Below, piece after piece: positions 1 to 5,554 of a DNA stretch of 8,192 nt (positions are counted from its first letter, which is position 1; every line of letters begins with the position of its first letter). The stretch comes from Candidatus Aminicenantota bacterium (GTDB lineage: Bacteria; Acidobacteriota; Aminicenantia; Aminicenantales; JAFGBC01). The position numbers and the translations under genes are program-made. The notes below the pieces were generated by a model. The model was not told the origin of the DNA. It saw nothing but the letters and a program-made list of their open reading frames with translations, and ran no database searches. The DNA is taken from contig JAFGBC010000355.1 in the NCBI GenBank assembly GCA_016933355.1, positions 1 through 8,192 of the forward strand, written 5' to 3'.

Positions 1-197
1 CCGACCGCTGCATCGGATGCGGCCTGTGCGTCACGACCTGTCCCGCCCGGTCTTTGACTCTTGTTCGCAAGTCCGCCTCCGAGCTGCCCGACGTTCCCGA
101 AACGATGAGGAAAACCTACATCAAGCTCGCCCGGGCCCGCGGAAAGCTCAAGCCGGGCCGGATGCTCGGCATGTGGTTGAAGACAAAAGTGACTTGA
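1..197 (+). CDS. 4Fe-4S ferredoxin-type protein, C-terminal fragment
   Basis: The reading frame enters from outside the window, with its first full codon at base 3, and stops at TGA 195-197. The 64 visible residues open with a cysteine cluster, DRCIGCGLCVTTCP, which is the C-x2-C-x2-C-x3-C-P pattern that binds a [4Fe-4S] centre in bacterial ferredoxin domains. The rest (about residues 15-64) is a basic tail rich in Lys and Arg with no further cysteines, so this is the last cluster motif of the protein. Many such proteins hold two clusters with a similar tail, and the other motif would lie upstream. It probably transfers electrons within a larger redox protein, but the partner and the N-terminal domains cannot be seen. 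The family is clear from the motif; the specific function is unknown. Confidence 0.85.
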   Translation, partial: DRCIGCGLCVTTCPARSLTLVRKSASELPDVPETMRKTYIKLARARGKLKPGRMLGMWLKTKVT

Positions 198-209
198 GGC
201 CGCGAGATC

Positions 210-238
210 TTGACCCGGCGCCGGCCGGGGATTATTAT
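210..238 (+). promoter_or_regulatory. Sigma70-type promoter for the lysine dehydrogenase-like gene
   Basis: TTGACC (210-215) and TATTAT (233-238) are separated by exactly 17 bases. The -10 box sits in a short A/T-rich patch within very GC-rich DNA. Transcription would start near 245 and give a leader of about 170 nt before the ATG at 417. An inverted repeat, CGTGG-6 nt-CCACG (241-256), spans the expected start point and could be an operator. This is inferred from sequence match only. Confidence 0.6.
214..229 (+). repeat. Perfect 6-bp inverted repeat behind the ferredoxin-type gene
   Basis: CCCGGC (214-219) and GCCGGG (224-229) are separated by four bases, GCCG. The repeat lies 17 bases past the stop of the ferredoxin-type gene and is followed by GATTATTAT, not a clean T run, so it is at best a weak intrinsic terminator. 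It also falls almost exactly in the spacer between the -35 and -10 boxes of the next promoter, where it could instead be a repressor site. Short GC palindromes are common by chance in DNA this rich in G and C. Confidence 0.35.
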
Positions 239-240
239 GG

Positions 241-256
241 CGTGGTGATCTCCACG
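241..256 (+). repeat. Inverted repeat over the predicted transcription start
   Basis: CGTGG (241-245) and CCACG (252-256) are perfect complements around the six bases TGATCT. The centre lies about 10 bases beyond the -10 box, so the repeat covers the likely +1 position. That makes an operator more plausible than an RNA hairpin, because the first arm would be mostly untranscribed. The rest of the leader (257-404) holds an AAGGAGG at 259-265 with no start codon at a suitable distance, and then a pyrimidine-rich stretch. I see no recognisable riboswitch. Confidence 0.3.
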
Positions 257-416
257 ACAAGGAGGGGCGGAGCAACGCCGATAAAAGCGGCCGCCGCCTT
301 GATCCGCCTCGTCCTGTTCGTGAATCTCTTCAGCGGCTTGTAATCCCCGCCTTTCGCGCTCCCCTCTCGCCCGCGCGAGTCCCCATCGCTCTCTCGTCAT
401 CAACAGGGAGGCCGTC

Positions 417-1592
417 ATGAAAGTCATCGTCTTGGGCGGAGGGCTGGTCGGGGGGCCGATGGCCGCCGACCTCGCCGCCGAACCCGGTTTCCATGTCGCC
501 GTCGCGGACGTCCGCGGCGAAACGCTCGAGGTCCTGCGCCGCAGGCACGGGCTGCGGACCGTCCGCCGCGACCTGTCGTCGCCGCGCGCCGTCAAATCGC
601 TCGTCAGAGAGTTCGACCTCGTCTTGAGCGCGGTCCCCGGCGCGATCGGGTTCCGGGTTCTGCGCGCCGTCCTCGAAGCCGGAAAACCCGCCGTCGACAT
701 CGCGTTCTTCCCCGAGGATCCCTTTCGTCTGGCCGCCACGGCCGAGCGGGCGGGCGTCCCAGCCGTGATCGACGCCGGCGTCGCCCCGGGGTTGAGCCAC
801 ATCCTGGTGGCGCACGCCCGGACCCGGCTCGACGAAACGCGCTCGGCCGCGATCTACGTGGGCGGACTGCCCGAGGTCCGCGAACGCCCCTTCGAATACA
901 AGGCCGTCTTCTCGCCCGCCGACGTCATCGAAGAATACCTGAGGCCGGCCCGGCTGGTCGAGAACGGCCGGGTCGTCGTCCGGCCCGCCCTGTCCGAGCC
1001 CGAGCTCCTGGATTTTCCGGGCGTGGGGACCCTCGAAGCCTTCAACACCGACGGCCTGCGGAGCCTTCTCCGGACGACGCCCATCCCGAACATGAAGGAG
1101 AAGACCCTCCGCTATCCGGGCCATCGCGACCTGATGGCCGTCCTCCGCGATTCGGGATTCCTCGCGGCCGAACCGGTCCGCGTCGAGGGCGTCCGGGTGC
1201 GGCCGCTGGCCCTGACCACCCGGCTCCTCTTCCCGAAGTGGACGCTGGCCGAGGGCGAGCGCGACCTGACCGTCCTGCGCGTCGTCGTCGAAGGCGTCCG
1301 GTCGGGCCGGGCCCGCCGCCTGGCCTTCGACCTGCTCGACCGCTACGACGCCGCCTCGGGCGTCCACTCGATGGCCCGGACGACCGGATACACGGCGTCC
1401 CTGATCGCCCGGATGATCGCGTCCGGCCTCTACGACCGGCCCGGCTTGTCGGCGCCCGAGCAAATCGGCGAGCGGAGCGCATGCGTCGGGTTTCTCCTGG
1501 ACGGGCTGTCCCGGCGCGGCGTCGCCGTCCGGGAGTCGGACGAGGAGGTCAGTCCTTCCGGAAATGGGCCCCGCGCGAGACCGGGTTGCTGA
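417..1592 (+). CDS. Saccharopine dehydrogenase family protein, lysine 6-dehydrogenase-like
   Basis: This is a 391-residue NAD(P)-dependent oxidoreductase of the saccharopine dehydrogenase/lysine 6-dehydrogenase family. Known members act on lysine or saccharopine at the C-N bond of the lysine side chain. The start ATG is preceded by AGGGAGG (405-411) with a 5-base spacer. A Rossmann fold opens the protein, with VLGGGLVGG at residues 5-13 and an acidic residue at the end of the second strand (VAVAD, 27-31). Family landmarks follow: IDAGVAPGLSHIL (118-130), YVGGLP (147-152), a LEAFNTDG segment (206-213), LRYPGH (231-236) and MARTTGYT (319-326), with APEQIG near the end. These match my recollection of bacterial lysine 6-dehydrogenases better than fungal-type saccharopine reductases, but the exact substrate cannot be settled by reading. 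It is monocistronic here. Its last 44 bases overlap the 3' end of nadB on the other strand, so the final 15 residues or so are probably not part of the conserved fold. Confidence 0.85.
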   Translation: MKVIVLGGGLVGGPMAADLAAEPGFHVAVADVRGETLEVLRRRHGLRTVRRDLSSPRAVKSLVREFDLVLSAVPGAIGFRVLRAVLEAGKPAVDIAFFPEDPFRLAATAERAGVPAVIDAGVAPGLSHILVAHARTRLDETRSAAIYVGGLPEVRERPFEYKAVFSPADVIEEYLRPARLVENGRVVVRPALSEPELLDFPGVGTLEAFNTDGLRSLLRTTPIPNMKEKTLRYPGHRDLMAVLRDSGFLAAEPVRVEGVRVRPLALTTRLLFPKWTLAEGERDLTVLRVVVEGVRSGRARRLAFDLLDRYDAASGVHSMARTTGYTASLIARMIASGLYDRPGLSAPEQIGERSACVGFLLDGLSRRGVAVRESDEEVSPSGNGPRARPGC

Positions 1593-3123
1593 GGGCGGCC
1601 CGGGCGATCATGAGGGCGACCAGGATCCCGTTGCGCAGGCCGACGATCTTGGCGTCCATCTGGGCTTCGCGGTAGAATTTCTCGATGCGGTGGAGGAGGT
1701 ACTCCAGGTCGGCCTGGGCCCGCTCCAGGCGCTTCCGGGTTCGGATGATGCCGGCGTAGTTCCAGAGGGTGGAGCGGATCGTCCGCCAGTCCTGCTGGAT
1801 GAGGGCCAGGTCGATCTCCTCCTCCCGGCGCGGATAGTACCAGGGGTGGATCTCGGACCGCTTGTAGGGAATCCCCGGCTCGAACCGCTCGACGATCCGG
1901 CGGCCCGCCCGCGTTCCCCAGACAAGGCCTTCCAGCAGGGAGGTCGAGGCCAGACGGTTCGCGCCGTGGACTCCGGTGCAGGAGACCTCTCCGACGGCGG
2001 TGAGCCCGGGCAAGGTCGTCTGCCCCCATTCGTCGACGAGGACGCCGCCGCAGCTGTAATGGGCGGCCGGCACGACCGGGATCGGCTCCCGGGTGATGTC
2101 GATCCCGTAGCCGCGGCAGGTCCGGTAGATGTTGGGAAAGCGCTTCCTGATATCGGTCTTCGCGTAGGAGGCGAGGTTGAGGAAGACGAAGGACGAATTC
2201 GTCGCAATCATCTCTTCGTAGATGGCCCGGGTGACCTCGTCGCGGGGCGCCAGGTCGCCTTGGGGGCTGTACTTGTCCATGAAGGCCCGGCCGTCCCTGG
2301 TCTCGAGCCGCGCCCCCTCGCCGCGGACGGTCTCGGAAATCAGGAAGCCGTCCGAATCCCGGTGGTAGAGCGAGGTCGGATGGAACTGGACATACTCCAT
2401 GTTCACGATCCGGGCGCCGGCCCGCAGGGCCATCGCGTAGCCGTCGCCGATCGCCCCGTCCGGGTTCGTGGTGTAGAGATAGACCGCCCCGCAGCCGCCG
2501 GTGGCCAGGATAGTGACCGGGGCGAACACGGCTCGGACCTTCCTGGTCGTGTTGTCCATGATGTAGGCGCCCAGGCAGCGCGGCGCCCGGTAGTAGGCGA
2601 CCGGGCTTTTCGCGTGATGCGGGATGGTCAGGAGGTCGACGGCCGTGTGGTCGGCGAGAAGGGTCACCGTCTTCCGCTTAGCGAGGGCGGCCAGAAACCG
2701 CTCCTCGATCGTCCGCCCGGTCGTGTCCTTGACGTGGAGAATGCGGCGCCGCGAGTGGCCGGCCTCCTGGGCGTAATCGAGCGCGGCCGGCGAGCTCCGC
2801 GTGAAGGGGATAGCCAGCTCCCGGATCAGGATCCGGTCGACCATCTCCTGTCCTTCGGAGGCCAGGACTTCGGCGGCCCGCGGGTCGCTCGTGTGATCTC
2901 CGCTCTCGAGGATGTCGCCGACGAAAAGGTCGGGCGCGTCGTCGACGCCCAGCGCGACGATCCCGCCCTGGGCGTAGTAGGTGTTGGATTCCTCGAGCTG
3001 CGGCGACTTGTTCAAGACCAGGACGCGGAGGCCCGCCCTGGAGGCCTCGAGCGCGGCGCTGGCGCCGGCGATCCCGGACCCGATGATCAGGACGTCGGTT
3101 TCCAGGTCGAGGCGGTCGCTCAC
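1549..3123 (-). CDS. nadB: L-aspartate oxidase (NadB)
   Basis: This enzyme oxidises L-aspartate to iminoaspartate, the first step of de novo NAD synthesis, using FAD with oxygen or fumarate as acceptor. The 524-residue product begins with the FAD dinucleotide motif VLIIGSGIAG (11-20). It keeps the succinate dehydrogenase/fumarate reductase-type landmarks: GHSRRRILH (122-130), VQFHPTSLYH (245-254), SETVRGEGA (263-271), APRDEVTRAI (292-301), AAHYSCGG (353-360) and GANRLASTSLLEGLVWG (387-403). His248, Glu264, Arg294, His355 and Arg390 fall at the expected active-site positions. The start is GTG (3123 to 3121), 16 nt after the nadC stop, with only a weak GAAGG upstream, so translation may depend on coupling to nadC. 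The helical C-terminal domain ends abruptly at SRGAHFRKD; many homologues, as I recall them, continue for roughly 10-20 residues. The 3' end overlaps the convergent gene at 417-1592 by 44 bp. Confidence 0.96.
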   Translation of the reverse strand: MSDRLDLETDVLIIGSGIAGASAALEASRAGLRVLVLNKSPQLEESNTYYAQGGIVALGVDDAPDLFVGDILESGDHTSDPRAAEVLASEGQEMVDRILIRELAIPFTRSSPAALDYAQEAGHSRRRILHVKDTTGRTIEERFLAALAKRKTVTLLADHTAVDLLTIPHHAKSPVAYYRAPRCLGAYIMDNTTRKVRAVFAPVTILATGGCGAVYLYTTNPDGAIGDGYAMALRAGARIVNMEYVQFHPTSLYHRDSDGFLISETVRGEGARLETRDGRAFMDKYSPQGDLAPRDEVTRAIYEEMIATNSSFVFLNLASYAKTDIRKRFPNIYRTCRGYGIDITREPIPVVPAAHYSCGGVLVDEWGQTTLPGLTAVGEVSCTGVHGANRLASTSLLEGLVWGTRAGRRIVERFEPGIPYKRSEIHPWYYPRREEEIDLALIQQDWRTIRSTLWNYAGIIRTRKRLERAQADLEYLLHRIEKFYREAQMDAKIVGLRNGILVALMIARAALSNPVSRGAHFRKD

Positions 3124-3139
3124 GGTCCGCTGCCTTCGC

Positions 3140-3973
3140 CTAGCCCTCGAAGTCCAGGCTGATGTCGAGCGACCGGAAGGAATGGGTCAACGCGCCGACC
3201 GAGATGTAGTCCACCCCCAGCCGCGCCGCCTCGCCGACGCGCTCCAAGCTCATCCCCCCCGACGCTTCGACCGGGACGCGCCCGGCCACCCAGGCCACGA
3301 CCCGGCGCATGTCCTTCGCGTCCATGTTGTCGAGCATGATCATGGTCGCCCCGCCCTCGACGGCGCTCTTGGCTTGGTCGAGGCTTCGGACCTCGACTTC
3401 GACGGTCAGGCCGGCCGGGGCCTTGGCCCGGACGCGGCGCAGGGCCTCATCGACGCTTCCGGCCAGCGCGATATGATTGTCCTTGACCAGAATCATGTCC
3501 GAGAGGCTCATCCGGTGGTTGACGCCGCCGCCCATCCGGACCGCGTATTTCTCGAGCGCGCGCCAGCCGGGCGTCGTCTTGCGCGTGTCCAGGATCCGGG
3601 CCTTCGTCCCGGCGACCGCCCGGACGTAGGCGCCGGTCGCGCTGGCGATCCCCGACAGCCGCTGGAGGAAGTTGAGCGCGGTCCGCTCCGCCTTGAGGAT
3701 CGCCGCCGCCGGCCCCTCGACGCGGGCCAGGACCTCTCCGCAAGCGACGGCCCGCCCGTCCGCGGTCAAGGGATCGAAACGGACCCGGCTGTCGACGCGT
3801 TCGAAAACCCGGGCCGCGACGTCGATCCCGGCCAGAAGGCCCTCCGCCTTGGCCGTGAACGCCGCCTTCGAAAGCGCCCCGTCGGGAACCACGCAATCCG
3901 TGGTCACGTCCCCGGCCGGGAGATCCTCGGCCAGCGCCAGGTCGATGAGGCGGTCGGTTCCCTCCGGCAGCAT
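3140..3973 (-). CDS. nadC: Nicotinate-nucleotide pyrophosphorylase, carboxylating (NadC, quinolinate phosphoribosyltransferase)
   Basis: The enzyme converts quinolinate and PRPP to nicotinate mononucleotide, CO2 and pyrophosphate, the third step of de novo NAD synthesis. The product is 277 residues, normal for the family. Motifs appear in order: AEDLPAGDVTT (15-25), ERTALNFLQRLSGIA (96-110), ILDTRKTTPG (127-136), GGGVNHR (148-154), ILVKDNHI (161-168), VEVEV (191-195), MLDNM (213-217), EASGGM (236-241) and DYISVGALTHS (255-265). The DTRKT, NHR and VKDNH elements carry the phosphate- and substrate-binding basic residues. An in-frame ATG further upstream (4138) would run antisense-like residues through the previous gene and has no family match, so the ATG at 3973 is chosen. 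It lies 11 nt after the stop of the upstream reductase gene, with only a weak GTAGG, suggesting coupled translation. Confidence 0.97.
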   Translation of the reverse strand: MLPEGTDRLIDLALAEDLPAGDVTTDCVVPDGALSKAAFTAKAEGLLAGIDVAARVFERVDSRVRFDPLTADGRAVACGEVLARVEGPAAAILKAERTALNFLQRLSGIASATGAYVRAVAGTKARILDTRKTTPGWRALEKYAVRMGGGVNHRMSLSDMILVKDNHIALAGSVDEALRRVRAKAPAGLTVEVEVRSLDQAKSAVEGGATMIMLDNMDAKDMRRVVAWVAGRVPVEASGGMSLERVGEAARLGVDYISVGALTHSFRSLDISLDFEG

Positions 3974-3984
3974 GGGGCTTCGGC

Positions 3985-4911
3985 CTACTCTTTCGTCCTG
4001 AGATAGTGCAGCGCCTGGAGGGCGGCCAGACAGCCTTCGCCCGCCGCCGAGACAACCTGCATGCCTCCGCAGGTCGCGTCGCCGGCCGCGAAGACGCCGG
4101 GCAGGTTCGTCCTCAGCCGGCTGTCCACGGCCAAGCACTGCTTGTGGTCCAGGGCGAGGCCGGCCCTGGCCAAGAGCGGCCCGGCCGGAATCTCGCGGAA
4201 GATGAAACAGCCCTTGACGTCGATCGTCTCCTCCCCCGCGCCGCCGAAGAGCTCGACCTTCTCGACGCGCTTTCCGCCCAGAATGGCTTTGACCTTCGTT
4301 CGGGGCAAGAAATGGACGCCTTTAGCGGCGAGAACGGCCAGATCGGCCTCGGGCACCTTGGCGGCGCCCGAGTCGCCCTGGACCCAATGAACCCGGCCGG
4401 CCATGTCCGCGAGGTGGAGGACCTCCTGGGCGGCCTCGGCCGAATTCCCGACCGCGGCCACGGGTTGCCCCCTGTAGAGCGGTCCGTCGCAGGTCGCGCA
4501 ATAGCTCACGCCCGACCCCAGGAACTCTTCTTCGCCCGGGATCATCCGCTCTTTGGGGAGCGACTTCCCCGAGGCGATGATGACGGCCTTGGCCTCAAGG
4601 ACGGCATCCTTGGTCGCGACGAACTTGAGGTCGCCCTCCAGGTTGAGGTCGATGGCGTCGCCCGGATAGATCTCGGCCCCAAACTGCTCGGCATGGGCGC
4701 GGAACTTGGCCAGGAGCTCCCGGCTGTCGATCGACGGGAACCCGGGGTAATTTTCGATCTGGTAGCCGATGTCGAGACGCGAGGCGGACCGGCCGGCGAG
4801 CACGATCGTCTTCTTGCCGGCCCGGGAGGCGTAGAGGCCGGCCGTCAGGCCGGCCGGTCCCGCTCCCAAGATGAGGATGTCGGCGGATTTCATCGTGACT
4901 TGTGCGGTCAT
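3985..4911 (-). CDS. Thioredoxin reductase-like FAD-dependent disulfide oxidoreductase with an atypical NAD(P) domain
   Basis: The 308-residue product has the length and layout of low-molecular-weight thioredoxin reductases. FAD motif LILGAGPAGLTAGLYASRAG spans 13-32, IENYPGFP 52-59, the redox cysteine pair CATC 138-141, and the C-terminal FAD signature GVFAAGDATCGG 272-283 followed by SAAGEG. Two NADPH elements are degenerate. The usual GGGDSA-type nucleotide motif reads AVGNSAEAA (153-161), and the usual HRRxxxR sequence that binds the NADPH 2'-phosphate reads HWVQGDS (175-181). The enzyme therefore probably keeps dithiol chemistry but may take electrons from NADH, ferredoxin or another donor. 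The start ATG is preceded by GGAGAGG with a 5-base spacer. An internal ATG six codons later also exists, but lacks such a site. It heads the operon with nadC and nadB, whose cofactor product is relevant to redox balance. Thioredoxin itself as the substrate is not shown. Confidence 0.88.
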   Translation of the reverse strand: MTAQVTMKSADILILGAGPAGLTAGLYASRAGKKTIVLAGRSASRLDIGYQIENYPGFPSIDSRELLAKFRAHAEQFGAEIYPGDAIDLNLEGDLKFVATKDAVLEAKAVIIASGKSLPKERMIPGEEEFLGSGVSYCATCDGPLYRGQPVAAVGNSAEAAQEVLHLADMAGRVHWVQGDSGAAKVPEADLAVLAAKGVHFLPRTKVKAILGGKRVEKVELFGGAGEETIDVKGCFIFREIPAGPLLARAGLALDHKQCLAVDSRLRTNLPGVFAAGDATCGGMQVVSAAGEGCLAALQALHYLRTKE

Positions 4912-4947
4912 ACTCGCCTCTCCGAAGCGGGGTCGGTCACGGCATCG

Positions 4948-4976
4948 GTTATACCAGACTTCCCCCCCGGGTTCAA
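4948..4976 (-). promoter_or_regulatory. Sigma70-type promoter of the reductase-nadC-nadB operon
   Basis: On the minus strand, TTGAAC (4976 to 4971) and TATAAC (4953 to 4948) are separated by 17 bases. Transcription should start near 4941 and give a leader of about 30 nt carrying the GGAGAGG ribosome site. The promoter lies between the small membrane protein gene and the reductase gene, so the NAD genes can be expressed independently of that upstream gene. Confidence 0.65.
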
Positions 4977-4993
4977 CGCCCGAAGGTCCGCGG

Positions 4994-5014
4994 AGCGGGG
5001 CGGCTCCGCCCGCT
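4994..5014 (-). repeat. GC-rich stem-loop at the end of the small membrane protein gene
   Basis: On the minus strand a stem GGGCG (5011 to 5007) pairs with CGCCC (5002 to 4998) around GAGC. It extends past one bulged base through AGC/GCT. The structure overlaps the TAG stop (5015 to 5013) of the unknown protein gene. No T run follows, so it is not a classical intrinsic terminator. It could slow polymerase or stabilise the 3' end of the message. Confidence 0.4.
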
Positions 5015-5444
5015 ATTCGAGCAAACGTCCGCTGTCGACGACCATCCAGGCGCCCTTGACCTCGGCATAGAGGATGGTCCGTTCCACCCGGCGCCCGTTC
5101 TTGTTCGTGTATCGGAGGTCGATGAGCTTCCAGTCTTCGAGTCCGGGGGTCATGGCCTTGAGGACTCCTTCGCGCGGCCGCGCGTAATTGACGCCTTTGA
5201 AGCGGCCCAAGACTTTCCGGTCCCGGCCGTAGTTCTTGATCTCGACGGGCAACAGCTCCTTGGCGACGGCGTCGTCCTTGAGGTAGGCCTCGACGTCGTC
5301 CTCGGGGACATAGGCCTGATCGATAATCTTCCAGGCCGCGGGCTCGCGGGAGGGCGAGGACCGGCCCTTGTAAAGGAAATAGCCTCCGACGGCGAAGGCG
5401 TCGAAGATCAGGAAGGCGACGAGGATCTTGACTGTCTTGTTCAT
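5013..5444 (-). CDS. Small membrane-anchored protein of unknown function
   Basis: I do not recognise the family. The 143-residue product starts with MNKT and a single hydrophobic stretch (about residues 5-25, VKILVAFLIFDAFAVGGYFL), which should be an uncleaved signal anchor placing the remainder outside the cytoplasmic membrane. Residues 36-143 form a charged soluble domain. Its final third, with WKLIDLRYT (105-113) and a YAEVKGAWMVVDSG end (126-139), resembles the beta-rich ending of small NTF2-like or DUF4878-like folds. That resemblance is only an impression. There are no cysteines or obvious catalytic motif. The start is set by AAGGAGGG immediately upstream; an ATG seven codons earlier (5465) lies close to the predicted transcription start and lacks a ribosome site. 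The gene is transcribed divergently from the flippase-like operon and could be functionally tied to it. Confidence 0.8.
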   Translation of the reverse strand: MNKTVKILVAFLIFDAFAVGGYFLYKGRSSPSREPAAWKIIDQAYVPEDDVEAYLKDDAVAKELLPVEIKNYGRDRKVLGRFKGVNYARPREGVLKAMTPGLEDWKLIDLRYTNKNGRRVERTILYAEVKGAWMVVDSGRLLE

Positions 5445-5473
5445 GTCCCTCCTTACGGGCGTCAACCCGCTCC

Positions 5474-5502
5474 ATGATAGAAACGCCCCCCTGAAAAGTC
5501 AA
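5474..5502 (-). promoter_or_regulatory. Sigma70-type promoter of the small membrane protein gene
   Basis: On the minus strand, TTGACT (5502 to 5497) and TATCAT (5479 to 5474) are separated by 17 bases. Transcription would start near 5467, about 23 nt before the ATG at 5444, which leaves room for the AAGGAGGG ribosome site. This promoter stands back-to-back with the rightward promoter at 5517-5545. Confidence 0.65.
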
Positions 5503-5506
5503 CTCT

Positions 5507-5514
5507 CCTCGAGG
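5507..5514. promoter_or_regulatory. Palindrome between divergent promoters, possible operator
   Basis: CCTCGAGG is a perfect 8-bp palindrome lying in the 14 bases between the two divergent -35 boxes. The flanking GTCAA (5498-5502) and TTGAC (5517-5521), which belong to the -35 boxes themselves, are also inverted copies, though centred one base away. A dimeric regulator bound here would touch both promoters. No regulator gene is visible in the window, so this is only a candidate. Confidence 0.35.
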
Positions 5515-5516
5515 GT

Positions 5517-5545
5517 TTGACAAAAGGCCGGAGCCTTCCTAAGAT
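5517..5545 (+). promoter_or_regulatory. Sigma70-type promoter of the flippase-like/tldD/pmbA operon
   Basis: TTGACA (5517-5522, consensus) and TAAGAT (5540-5545) are separated by 17 bases. The predicted start point near 5552 is only about three bases before the ATG at 5555, so the message would be nearly leaderless. The spacer contains a perfect inverted repeat, AAGGC-CGGA-GCCTT (5524-5537), which could be a regulator site or chance in GC-rich DNA. An in-frame TAA at 5540-5542, inside the -10 box, rules out any start further upstream. Confidence 0.7.
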
Positions 5546-5554
5546 ACAACGAAG

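Noticed and set aside
237..343. Possible leader peptide after the AAGGAGG at 259-265
   Set aside because: No ATG, GTG or TTG lies at a suitable distance from that site, and the ATG at 237 gives only three codons. Nothing supports translation.
330..1463. Long open frame on the minus strand opposite the lysine dehydrogenase-like gene
   Set aside because: It is antisense to a gene with clear family motifs, and its product is a low-complexity Gly/Arg/Asp-rich sequence typical of shadow frames in GC-rich DNA.
1564..3162. A 532-codon plus-strand frame opposite nadB
   Set aside because: The opposite strand encodes NadB with all active-site motifs. This frame shows only Gly/Asp/Arg-rich composition with no recognisable domain.
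3974..4138. Extended NadC start at 4138
   Set aside because: It would overlap the conserved FAD-binding end of the reductase gene, and the added residues are not NadC-like.
4912..5523. Upstream in-frame extension of the reductase to 5523
   Set aside because: It crosses the small membrane protein gene in another frame and the operon promoter. The ATG at 4911 has a good ribosome site and begins directly before the FAD motif.
5524..5539. AAGGC/GCCTT hairpin followed by T-rich bases on the minus strand, terminator-like
   Set aside because: No leftward gene ends there. It lies between divergent promoters, so a terminator role makes no sense; it is noted only as a possible operator.
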